Positions 27,383-34,927 of a DNA stretch of 64,000 bases are shown in pieces. Numbering within the stretch: position 1 is the first letter of the stretch; each line of letters begins with the position of its first letter. The position numbers and the translations under genes are program-made. Source of the DNA: Fidelibacterota bacterium (lineage in GTDB: Bacteria; Fidelibacterota; Marinisomatia; SCGC-AAA003-L08; TS1B11); the NCBI GenBank assembly GCA_004124295.1, contig SCKI01000001.1:310001-374000 (forward strand). The letters run 5' to 3'. The notes below the pieces were generated by a model. That model was not told the origin of the DNA. It saw nothing but the letters and a program-made list of their open reading frames with translations, and made no database searches.

Positions 27383-29392
27383 TCAATCTTCCAGAACTTT
27401 TTTAATGACCGAACTGAGTTCTTCTGGCGTGAACGGCTTTACCAGAGCCGCCTTAAAACCCATTTTTTGGAAATTCTCCAGAAGTGGATCCATGCTGTCG
27501 CCACTGGTAACGATGGCCTTGATTTCGCCATTGATTTGCCGCAGGGGCCCGATAATCTCCCCGGCTGCCAGCCCCCCTGGTATATTGGCATCAAGGAGCA
27601 GCACATCAAAGGGCCGGACGGCCTTCCTGCTCTCCCGGTACGCTTCGATTGCGGCGGCGCCTTCTGCGACTGTGTGGACCTGGTAACCCAACTCTCGAAG
27701 TAAAATCGACATCCCAAAACGCAAGGCTTCTTTGGCGTCCAATACCAGTATTTTCGCCGTTCCCGTTAACATTTTCTTGGTCCCACTGGAGACCGGTTTG
27801 TCAATTTTTGGGTACCCTGGTAAATAGGTCGTAAAATTTGATCCGCGATTCAATTTTGAGATAACCGTTATTCGGCCGTCGTGCTTTTTCAGGATGCTGT
27901 AACAAGAGAACAGGCCCAGGCCGCTGCCCGCTTTTCGGGTGGTGAAATAGGGATCGAAGATAGAGCCTATTATCTCCTGGGGAATCCCGGGACCCTGGTC
28001 CCTGAACGATACTTCAACGTAGTGTCCCGGTTTAAGGTGTTGATGGCCCGAGTCGTCATCGATGACAATATTCCGGGCACAGACGGTCAATTTTCCACCG
28101 CCCTGCATGGCTTGACAGGCATTGATCACCAGATTGTAAATGACTTGATTGATCTGCTGTGGATCGATATCGACCGGCCAGAGCCCATCCGCGATTTTGT
28201 AGCGCGCGATAACCCTACTCCCTTGTAAGGCGAACTTTACGCCCCGTTTCAAAAGTGGTCCGAGATTCATTTTATATTTGGTGGGTATTCCGCCGCTGGT
28301 GAGGTCGAGCAACTGGCGGGTAATACCTTTGGCCTGGTCGATCGATTCTTCCATCGCATCCAGCAATCCCCGGGCATCGTCGGTCCCTATTCTCTGTAAT
28401 TTGATGGCGCCTATACTGAGTGCGACTATCTGCAGAAAATTGTTAAAATCATGGGCCAGGCCACCCGCCAGAATGGACAGCGAACTAAGTTTTTCCGAGC
28501 GCAGAATTTCCTCCTCCAGCTGGCGTCGCCAGGTGATGTCCCGGAATACGGCCACCATACCAACGATCCGGTTATCGGCATCTTTCAGGGGAGCGGTCGA
28601 TATGGAGACAGGCCGTTCGCGGCCAATTTTGGTCATCAATCGGTATTCCTTTTCCTCACTGGTAATTTTGTCCTGGCGAGAATTAATGATGAGAGGCTTT
28701 TGCGCCTGCTCATCCTGATACTGGCCAATTACCGGAAAGACGACGGAAATATGCTGGCCAATGGCGTCCTCGTGGGACCAGCCGGTTAGGGCTTCGGCGG
28801 CCCGGTTGATCAGGATTACTTCGTCCGCAAGGTTGGCCACCAGCACTCCGTTTGAAATACTTCGCAGTGTGGTATCAAGCATCTCATGTTTTGCGGCCAA
28901 GTCCCGCTCAGTCCGCCTGCGGCGGCTAATTTCCTGCTGCAGCTCTGCATTGATGGATCTGAGGTCAGCGGTGCGATCCCTGAACTGTCGCAGCAGTTCG
29001 GCATGACTTTCACGGAGGACCTGCTCAGCGGCCTGGCGATCCGAAATATCAATGATCCAGTTCAAAACCAGTGGCGCTCCTGCGTCCATGATCGGCGTCA
29101 GACTGATTTCGGCCGGGAATTCGATGCCATCCTTGCGCCGGGCCAAGAGATTGCGCCCGGTACCCATGGGCCTGGATATCGGGTTGGCATGAAAATTATT
29201 GCGCAGTACAGGATGATCTTCTGTAAAACGCTCCGGTACCAGGATTTCTATCGGGGCCTGAACCAAATCCTGCCGGCGATACCCGAACAGGGCTTCAAGT
29301 TTGGTATTTACGTAAACTATTTTGCCGGCACTGTTTACGACTGCAACTGCTGTGGGTGATTGCTCGATGAGTTCGAGAAGGAGTTTTTGCAT
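27383..29392 (-). CDS. PAS-PAS hybrid histidine kinase with receiver domain
   Basis: A 669-aa cytoplasmic sensor kinase. Two PAS domains (about residues 5-115 and 170-285) are joined by a coiled coil; a HisKA domain with AGGLAHDFNN (H314), a HATPase_c domain (NLVINACQAM, DQGPGIP, SGLGLFSCY), and a C-terminal receiver with phospho-acceptor D601 in LLLDANIPGG follow. In the receiver the usual acidic pair near the start reads LDAKE, with one Asp replaced by Ala. No membrane helix. The ATG at 29392 begins right at the first PAS; the frame extends to 29551, where a TetR-type site overlaps the far end. Ligands are unknown. Confidence 0.9.
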   Translation of the reverse strand: MQKLLLELIEQSPTAVAVVNSAGKIVYVNTKLEALFGYRRQDLVQAPIEILVPERFTEDHPVLRNNFHANPISRPMGTGRNLLARRKDGIEFPAEISLTPIMDAGAPLVLNWIIDISDRQAAEQVLRESHAELLRQFRDRTADLRSINAELQQEISRRRRTERDLAAKHEMLDTTLRSISNGVLVANLADEVILINRAAEALTGWSHEDAIGQHISVVFPVIGQYQDEQAQKPLIINSRQDKITSEEKEYRLMTKIGRERPVSISTAPLKDADNRIVGMVAVFRDITWRRQLEEEILRSEKLSSLSILAGGLAHDFNNFLQIVALSIGAIKLQRIGTDDARGLLDAMEESIDQAKGITRQLLDLTSGGIPTKYKMNLGPLLKRGVKFALQGSRVIARYKIADGLWPVDIDPQQINQVIYNLVINACQAMQGGGKLTVCARNIVIDDDSGHQHLKPGHYVEVSFRDQGPGIPQEIIGSIFDPYFTTRKAGSGLGLFSCYSILKKHDGRITVISKLNRGSNFTTYLPGYPKIDKPVSSGTKKMLTGTAKILVLDAKEALRFGMSILLRELGYQVHTVAEGAAAIEAYRESRKAVRPFDVLLLDANIPGGLAAGEIIGPLRQINGEIKAIVTSGDSMDPLLENFQKMGFKAALVKPFTPEELSSVIKKVLED

Positions 29393-29552
29393 ATTCTTTA
29401 TTCTCTGTTTCGTTTTCTCCGATTCTGTCCATCTGTCGCTGGAAAGAAGCCCTCGCTCTGAGGATTCAGGGTATTTGGGGCTGATTGTCTGGCTGGTATT
29501 GAAGGCTGGATGGTTGCGGTACTGTGCCGCCACTCGCTGGGCAACGATCAAC

Positions 29553-29572
29553 TAGTTGACTGGTCGGTTTTA
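29553..29572. promoter_or_regulatory. TetR-type operator before the histidine kinase
   Basis: The bases TAGTTGACTGGTCGGTTTTA closely match the element TAGTTGACCGGTTGGTTTA just before the TetR gene at 30231-30249 (17 of 19 positions). Half-sites TTGACT and GGTTTT are spaced by four bases. The site lies about 160 bases before the preferred kinase start and 44 bases after the TetR stop. Confidence 0.65.
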
Positions 29573-29615
29573 TTTAATCCAAGCTTAAGCTTGGGCTGAG
29601 TCGGAAGTTATTGTA

Positions 29616-30224
29616 TCAGGCGGGGCTCTCTGTAAGGCCTTTGGCGATTGTGATGGCGCCATCGGCAAGTTGCTCTAACATCTTGGGTTTGTTTTCTGTC
29701 TTGGCCAGGAGGATGACCCCCTGCAGGTAGGCAAAGATGGCTTGGGCAATAGGGGCCGCAGGCCGGCGCGGTATCTCCCCAATGTCCATTGCCTCCTTTA
29801 GCGCTTGGGCAATGATTTTGGCATAGTTCGCGAGTAGCTGCTGAAATATTCGGCGTGCCGGTTCATCGGCGAAGCTTAATTCCAGCGTTAAGTTGCCGAT
29901 AGAACAGCCGGCGACTTTTCCAGTGGATTCCAGGGCTGATTGTTGGTCTTCGCAGGCGAGCTCGAAAATTCGCCGAATTTTGCCCAGGGGCGAAATATCT
30001 GCTGTCATTGCCCTATAAAATAGGGCCTGATAAAAATCATCCCGGGCGTTGATGACCTCCTTGAGGATGTCCCATTTTGCCGGGAAATAATGATAAAAGC
30101 TGCCTTTGGCCACGTCTGCATGCGAGCAAATGTCTTTCACGCTGACGGCATGGTAACCCCTTGCCATCATGAGTTCGACAGCGCTTTGTATGAGACGTTC
30201 GCGACTGTTTTTATCTGTTGCCAT
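29616..30224 (-). CDS. TetR/AcrR-family transcriptional regulator
   Basis: A 202-aa repressor. The N-terminal helix-turn-helix covers roughly residues 10-55 (VSVKDICSHADVAKGSFYHYFPAKWDIL); the C-terminal part resembles the TetR_C_6-type domain of AcrR-like regulators (LEDQQSALES-like and AGCSIGNLTLELSFAD segments). It is transcribed in the same direction as the histidine kinase downstream. Near-identical operator-like sequences occur immediately before its start codon and before the kinase, suggesting autoregulation and control of the kinase. Confidence 0.92.
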   Translation of the reverse strand: MATDKNSRERLIQSAVELMMARGYHAVSVKDICSHADVAKGSFYHYFPAKWDILKEVINARDDFYQALFYRAMTADISPLGKIRRIFELACEDQQSALESTGKVAGCSIGNLTLELSFADEPARRIFQQLLANYAKIIAQALKEAMDIGEIPRRPAAPIAQAIFAYLQGVILLAKTENKPKMLEQLADGAITIAKGLTESPA

Positions 30225-30230
30225 GAAAAA

Positions 30231-30249
30231 TAGTTGACCGGTTGGTTTA
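30231..30249. promoter_or_regulatory. TetR-type operator before its own gene
   Basis: TAGTTGACCGGTTGGTTTA lies 7 bases upstream of the TetR start codon (CAT at 30222-30224 on the plus strand). Half-sites TTGACC and GGTTTA, spaced four bases, form a partial dyad of TetR operator type. The second copy sits before the histidine kinase gene. Confidence 0.65.
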
Positions 30250-30420
30250 ATATTACCAGCTATATTTTATGATGTCAAGGGGCATGGCCAAGTATGGGGC
30301 CCATTTCGGCTGCCCGACAGTTCCCCAGACCGATATATGGCGACGTGTCCCGGAACAAGTCGGCGGGAGCCTGGCCGGGTTATATTCCGCCAGGATGAAT
30401 GACCATAGACACGGATCGCC

Positions 30421-31143
30421 ATGACGCAACCTGATGAACCGCTAGCGCCCCTGGTACTCAGTTACCGCTTCCAGCTGCAGCCGGACCGCAAGCTCGATTT
30501 CGAAATCCGCCTGAACGGGGAAAGCCTGGCCTACGAAGGTGGCGCCGAGGCGGGAGAGCCGCCGGTGGGGGAGCCGTTTCCCTGCAGTGACTGCCCCATC
30601 AGCGAAAGCGGCCTGCCCGGCTGCCCGGTGCTGGCCAGCATCAAGCCGTACCTCGATCCGTTCCAGGGCATGGCCTCCTTTGACCGGGTGGATGTAACCA
30701 TCGAAAGCCGGGAGCGGTTTATCACCCACAAGGAGGCCTCATTGCAGCGGGCGCTGAGCTCCATGATCGGCATCCTGATGGTCTCCAGCGGCTGCCCTGA
30801 CCTGGACAAGCTGCGCCCCATGGTGCGGCTGCACCTGCCCCTGGCATCGGTGGAGGAGACCCTCTTCCGGGCCGTTTCCACCTACCTTTTCGCCCAGTAT
30901 ATGCGCAGTACCCACGGCCTGGACCCGGACTGGGAACTGGCCGGGCTGGTGGCAATCTACCGGCGCATCGAGGTCATCAACCAGAGCCTCTCGCACTGGA
31001 TGCGCACCGATGCCGAAAGCGATACGGGAACCAATGCGATCGTGCTGCTGGATGTGTTCGCCAAGATGCTGCCGGTGGCGATGGAGCGGCAGTTCGCCGA
31101 GTTCGAGACGCTGTTCAAGCCGTATCTGGGGGATGAGGGGTAA
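30421..31143 (+). CDS. Conserved-looking hypothetical protein with Cys motif
   Basis: A 240-aa soluble protein of no family I recognise. A beta-rich N-terminus (SYRFQLQPDRKLDFEIRLNGES) is followed by a cysteine cluster CSDCPISESGLPGCPV near residues 58-74 that could bind metal, then a helical C-terminal two thirds. A DxHxx-like pattern of known enzymes is not seen. It begins at an ATG with weak ribosome site and stands alone between a TetR gene and a GST gene. GC and codon use match the neighbouring chromosome. Confidence 0.75.
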   Translation: MTQPDEPLAPLVLSYRFQLQPDRKLDFEIRLNGESLAYEGGAEAGEPPVGEPFPCSDCPISESGLPGCPVLASIKPYLDPFQGMASFDRVDVTIESRERFITHKEASLQRALSSMIGILMVSSGCPDLDKLRPMVRLHLPLASVEETLFRAVSTYLFAQYMRSTHGLDPDWELAGLVAIYRRIEVINQSLSHWMRTDAESDTGTNAIVLLDVFAKMLPVAMERQFAEFETLFKPYLGDEG

Positions 31144-31146
31144 AGG

Positions 31147-31178
31147 GATAATTGAAAATTGTCGATTGATAATTGAAG
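31147..31178. repeat. ATTGATAATTGAAG-type intergenic repeat, copy 1
   Basis: An AT-rich stretch made of ATAATTGAAAATTGTCG followed by ATTGATAATTGAAG. A nearly identical stretch lies at 31954-31983, and the same words occur in inverse orientation at 34751-34773 and 34858-34892. No coding potential. Confidence 0.7.
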
Positions 31179-31285
31179 ACCGAAAAATGCTGAATGCCGA
31201 TCGCTGATCGCTCAATGCTCCACACTCAGCGCTAACTTCTGCCCTGTTCTGCCCCGACCGAACCTTCATCTGACAGGAGGCTATC

Positions 31286-31900
31286 ATTTATAAAGTCTAC
31301 GGCCTGAAAACTTCCGGCAACAACTACAAGGTGCGTCTGCTGTTGGCCCACCTGAACCAGCCGTACGAGTGGGAGGAGGTCCCCTCGCGGCATGTGGCCC
31401 CCCGGACGCCCGAGTTCCTGGCCATCAACCCCAACGGCAAGGTGCCGGTGCTGATCCTGGAGGACGGCACGGCGCTGCCCGAGTCCAATGCCATCCTGCA
31501 CTACCTGGCCAGTGGCACGCCCTATCTGCCGACGGGCCGCCTGGAGCAGGCCCAGGTGGTCCAGTGGATGTGCTTCGAGCAGGACTCCCACGTGCCGAAC
31601 CTGGCGGTGCCCCGGCTGCTGAAGCGCTATCCCGACGATCCTCGCCAGGCCAACCTGCCGGCCATGTTCGAGGCGGGCTACCGGGCGCTGGAGGTCATGG
31701 AGCAGCACCTAGCCCAGCGGTTGTATATGGTCGGCGGCGCCTACTCGGTGGCTGACATCTGCCTGTACGCCTACACCCACCTGGCCCATGAAGGGGACTT
31801 CGATCTGGCGCGGTTTGCGGCCATCAATAGCTGGATGGAGCGGATCAGGAGCCAGCCGGGGTATATCGGCATCGACGCACAGCCGGGGCTGGAGGGCTAG
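31286..31900 (+). CDS. Glutathione S-transferase family protein (apparent ATT start)
   Basis: A 204-aa GST. The thioredoxin-fold half reads YKVYGLKTSGNNYKVRLLL, then NPNGKVPVLILEDG and LPESNAILHYLA with the glutathione-binding Ser; the helical half follows to GLEG. The whole conserved N-terminus lies upstream of the first usual start codon (GTG at 31331). The frame is closed by TGA at 31271-31273. A perfect AGGAGG (31275-31280) sits 5 bases before ATT at 31286, which fits the family start exactly. It probably acts in detoxification or thiol chemistry; substrate unknown. Confidence 0.88.
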   Translation: MYKVYGLKTSGNNYKVRLLLAHLNQPYEWEEVPSRHVAPRTPEFLAINPNGKVPVLILEDGTALPESNAILHYLASGTPYLPTGRLEQAQVVQWMCFEQDSHVPNLAVPRLLKRYPDDPRQANLPAMFEAGYRALEVMEQHLAQRLYMVGGAYSVADICLYAYTHLAHEGDFDLARFAAINSWMERIRSQPGYIGIDAQPGLEG

Positions 31901-32187
31901 CCAAGGGAGGGATGAAGGGCGAAGGATGAATGATGAATGATGAAGGTTGAAGGAAATTGAAAATTGTCAATTGATAATTGAAGAACGTTGAGCGCTGAAT
32001 TTAAAAAGGCCGGCGGCTCAGGACCGATTCCCATCAACCCGTCACCACTGCGCTACGCCGGGCAGGCTAACAACTAACAACTAACAACTAATAACTAACT
32101 GCTCACGGCTCCCCGTTCCCCGCTCACGGCTGCCAACTGCTACTGCCACTGCCACTGCCACTGCCCGGCGGATTCAACGCTTCCCCC
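31901..32187. repeat. Repeat-rich intergenic region
   Basis: No gene. It holds TGAATGATGAATGATGAAG words (31926-31945), a second copy of the ATTGATAATTGAAG repeat (31954-31983), a run of AACTAACAACTAAC (32070-32100), and tandem TGCCAC units (near 32141-32164). Similar words, inverted, fill the gap at 34640-34927. Confidence 0.65.
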
Positions 32188-32730
32188 CTACTCCCCGTAC
32201 CTCAGCCTCGTCATCGCGATGCGGCTGACCAATAGTCGCGTATAGACGGTGACGATAAACAAATCACCATAATCACCTTCGGCAATGGCGGGAGGGTCCT
32301 CCAGCCCCAGGTCGGCCATGATGGACGGCACCGTGTTGGAGTGCCCGACGATGAGTACCGTCTGCCCGCGATAGTCCGACATGATCGCCTCGATAAGGGC
32401 CGCCTGATCCTGGGCCGGTATGGTGACAGGGGTCAGCCCCAGCGCCTCCGCCACCGGTCCGGCGGTCTGCATGGTCCGCTGATACTGCGACGATATGACG
32501 GCGTCGAGACCGGTGTCGGCCAGCATGGTTGCCAGGGCGGCGGCCCGTTGGGCACCTTCGGCGGTCAGGCCCGGATCATCAGCCGAGTCGCCAGCGACCA
32601 CTGTCGCCTTCTCGGCATGGCGCACGAGGATGACGGTGGTCACCTCCCTCGGCAAGAGGGTGAGGGTGAAGGCAATAGTGCCGAGAGACAGCGCGATGAT
32701 GGCAAGAGCCTGGCGGTTTTGTCTTTTCAT
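32188..32730 (-). CDS. Exported histidine phosphatase (SixA/PGM-like)
   Basis: A 180-aa phosphatase-fold protein with an N-terminal membrane anchor or uncleaved signal (residues about 8-27). The catalytic RHAEK motif (VILVRHAEK near residue 36) and the second catalytic His in VGHSN near 128 are present, giving the histidine phosphatase superfamily. The size fits SixA-like or small phosphoglycerate-mutase-like members. It is probably periplasmic and membrane-tethered; substrate not known. A G-run lies 60 bases upstream of its start. Confidence 0.88.
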   Translation of the reverse strand: MKRQNRQALAIIALSLGTIAFTLTLLPREVTTVILVRHAEKATVVAGDSADDPGLTAEGAQRAAALATMLADTGLDAVISSQYQRTMQTAGPVAEALGLTPVTIPAQDQAALIEAIMSDYRGQTVLIVGHSNTVPSIMADLGLEDPPAIAEGDYGDLFIVTVYTRLLVSRIAMTRLRYGE

Positions 32731-32790
32731 GGGGTCTCCTCACGAATAATGTCAATGGGTCGCGGAATTTACGCCAGTGGACCAATGCCT

Positions 32791-32846
32791 GAGGGGGAAA
32801 CGACGGGGCGGGGGGGGGGCGGGGGAAGGGGGGGTAATTAAAGGGG
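32791..32846 (+). repeat. Long G-rich tract at the left edge of the AT-rich island
   Basis: A purine run with G blocks of 5, 4, 10, 5, 7 and 4 bases separated by short A/C spacers, ending in TAATTAAAGGGG. It could form G-quadruplexes. It abuts the 3' end of the HEPN gene (stop at 32849). A C-rich tract of similar structure in the opposite sense lies at 34089-34115. Confidence 0.75.
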
Positions 32847-32848
32847 TG

Positions 32849-34006
32849 TTAGATATGCAAGTAGCCACCGTATGTGATCGGCTCGCCGCTTGAAAATCCC
32901 GCTTCTCGAAATTTCGCTTTCAATATCAATGTTAACAGGAATATATAAAATCTGAATGATCGCCTGATTTTCATTTTTCCAGCTGCGGGATATGGTAAGC
33001 GGTTGAGGCGATTACCCAGCTTCAATTCCTTGCGAGACTTTTCTACGGCAACTGATAAAGTAGATCCTGCATGTATTACTTCATTACGTACTTGTCTAAT
33101 GAATTTCGCAATCGAAAGCTCGATTCCTAAAGTAGAGGCAACTGTGGAATCGTCAAGGGTAGGGGACCCGTCAATCGCTTCTAACGCAGTGAAAAGAATA
33201 TTTACTCGGCTCTCGATGGGGAGACTGTTGTTGAATGAGTCGATAATGAAATTCATGGATGATTTGTGTTTTAGGAGTTGAATTCTGTTTAATGACTTCC
33301 AATAATAGTACTGTGCTTTGAGCAGGCGAACGACTTCATCCCTATTTACGAAGACCCTGCCAAGGTGAGACAATCCCCAATTTTTAGCGAAGTTGATTTC
33401 CAGGATATTTCCGTTGAACCCCATCCTGTAATGCAACAGTCCCCCTTGGCAAATGGCATAAATCTTGCCAAACGAATCTTGATCTTTGAGCAAATCTCGA
33501 TTACTCTTCAACACCAACACGGACTGATGGGCAACGACCTCAATCTTATTTCTTCTCCCAATAAAAGTATTCGGCGGAATCGAAAGGTGAGAATTTTCGA
33601 AAATGAGCTCTGATTTATGGCTCGTGCCACTTGGTGTATACGGAAGCCTTATAAAAAATCGTTTCGGGCTTAGTACTAAGGTTATTATTCCTATTTCCTT
33701 GTCGGCCAATGAGAATGATCTGATTAGTTCCGAATCAATGACGGAATAACTCCCAGGAGAGATACGTTTTAGCCTCAAATTTTCTATTCTCGTTCTCGGC
33801 ATTTTGCCTGAGGGTAGGACTATATCTAGATCCGTAATTGTGTATGATTGATTGAATATGGACTTATCGGCAGCCAATTTGAGACTACTCTCGATTCCCT
33901 GTGATGGAATCTTGGCGGTGATTTCGCCAGCGTTTGGGTCGAGAGTGATTGGACAGTTATACATTTTGCCGCTAAACTCAATTCTTCCTCGCCCGTGAAT
34001 GGCCAT
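32849..34006 (-). CDS. HEPN-domain protein, ApeA-like (putative anti-phage)
   Basis: A 385-aa protein, strikingly AT-rich against its neighbours. The N-terminal half (to about 190) is beta-rich and resembles in layout the ApeA-type sensor domain. The C-terminal half is helical and carries FIRQVRNEVIHAG near residue 308, the R-N-x3-H RNase motif of HEPN domains, preceded by ILFTALEAI. In ApeA, a known abortive-infection protein, the HEPN domain cleaves tRNA when the N-terminal domain senses phage. That function is inferred from architecture; the HEPN motif is seen. The start ATG at 34006 lies in a GGAGGAA context. It is alone, between G- and C-rich tracts. Confidence 0.7.
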   Translation of the reverse strand: MAIHGRGRIEFSGKMYNCPITLDPNAGEITAKIPSQGIESSLKLAADKSIFNQSYTITDLDIVLPSGKMPRTRIENLRLKRISPGSYSVIDSELIRSFSLADKEIGIITLVLSPKRFFIRLPYTPSGTSHKSELIFENSHLSIPPNTFIGRRNKIEVVAHQSVLVLKSNRDLLKDQDSFGKIYAICQGGLLHYRMGFNGNILEINFAKNWGLSHLGRVFVNRDEVVRLLKAQYYYWKSLNRIQLLKHKSSMNFIIDSFNNSLPIESRVNILFTALEAIDGSPTLDDSTVASTLGIELSIAKFIRQVRNEVIHAGSTLSVAVEKSRKELKLGNRLNRLPYPAAGKMKIRRSFRFYIFLLTLILKAKFREAGFSSGEPITYGGYLHI

Positions 34007-34088
34007 AGTTCCTCCTCGTAAAATTTGGCTAATCTACAGGATATTCCCAAATATAGAATACATGCAATAGTGGGATACAGGTTTTTAG

Positions 34089-34115
34089 CCCCCCCTTCTT
34101 CCCCCCTCCTCCCCC
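34089..34115 (+). repeat. C-rich tract at the right edge of the AT-rich island
   Basis: C blocks of 7, 6 and 5 bases separated by TTCTT and TCCT. Read on the minus strand it gives CGGGGGAGG...GGGGGGG then CTAAAA, resembling the left tract (CGGGGGAA, GGGGGGG, TAATTAAA). Together the two look like an imperfect inverted pair around the HEPN gene. Confidence 0.6.
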
Positions 34116-34150
34116 GCATCGTTAACTTCTCCCCAACAGGAGGCCCTTTC

Positions 34151-34639
34151 ATGCCGTCATTCGATATCGTCAACCAGGTGGACTTTCAGGAAGTGGACAA
34201 CGCCATCAACAACACCCGGCAGGATGTGACCCGCAGGTACGACTTCCGCGGCGCCCACACCGAGATCACCCTCGACAAGCAGGCCAAATCTATCCACCTG
34301 CTCACCGGCGACGAGATGAAAATGGAATCGCTCCGCGACATGCTGGTGGAGAACTTCGCCAAGCGCAAGGTGTCGGGGAAAAACTTGAGCTTCGGCCCGG
34401 TGGAGGCCACCAGCAAGGGCCAGGTGAAGCGGGATGTGGCCGTCAGCGAGGGGATCGAGAAGGAGGTGGCCAAAAAGATCGTCAAGCTGATCAAGGACCT
34501 GAAGCTGAAGGTGCAGCCGGCCATCCAGGACAACCAGGTCCGGGTCACCGGGAAGAAGATCGACGACCTGCAGGCGATCATCAGCATGCTCAAGGAGGCC
34601 GACCTGCCGGTGCCGCTGCAGTACGTCAATATGAAGTAG
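34151..34639 (+). CDS. yajQ: YajQ family nucleotide-binding protein
   Basis: A 162-aa protein. MPSFDIVNQVDFQEVDNAINNT, then YDFRGAHTEITLD, the KSIHLLTGDEMKM block, and the C-terminal QVRVTGKKIDDLQ and LQYVNMK are family hallmarks. YajQ folds into two ferredoxin-like domains; some members bind c-di-GMP and act in virulence or phage-related regulation. The ATG at 34151 has AGGAGG 8 bases upstream; the longer reading frame upstream is not family sequence. Confidence 0.95.
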   Translation: MPSFDIVNQVDFQEVDNAINNTRQDVTRRYDFRGAHTEITLDKQAKSIHLLTGDEMKMESLRDMLVENFAKRKVSGKNLSFGPVEATSKGQVKRDVAVSEGIEKEVAKKIVKLIKDLKLKVQPAIQDNQVRVTGKKIDDLQAIISMLKEADLPVPLQYVNMK

Positions 34640-34927
34640 CGTTCAGCCGTCAGCGATCAGGTATCAGCAATCAGCGGTGAGCAGTGAGCAATGGGCAATC
34701 GCAGTTCAGCAGTCAGGAATTGGCAAACAGCGATCAGCCCTAAGAGTTCATTTTTCAATTATCAATTATCACTGCCCCTCATCCCACGTTCATCATTCAT
34801 CATTTTTCCATTCCTAGCCCCTCCGCGCCCTCTGTGCCTCTGTGGTTGATCCTCTTTCTTCAATTATCAATTATCAATTATCAATTATCAATACCCGGCG
34901 ATTCCCCCTCAATAATACCCTGCGCCT
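34640..34927. repeat. Repeat-rich intergenic region
   Basis: No gene. It contains CAGCAATCAGCGGTGAGCAG-type words (34650-34735), TTTTTCAATTATCAATTATC (34751 on), CATCATTCATCATTTTT (34790-34806), a CCTCTGTGCCTCTGTGG motif (near 34831), and a tandem of (CAATTAT)-type units (34858-34892). These are inverse-orientation relatives of the repeats at 31147-31178 and 31926-31983. Confidence 0.65.

Noticed and set aside
34858-34892. Tandem CAATTAT units as a CRISPR array
   Set aside because: Units are only 7 bases with no spacers; it is a simple tandem repeat.
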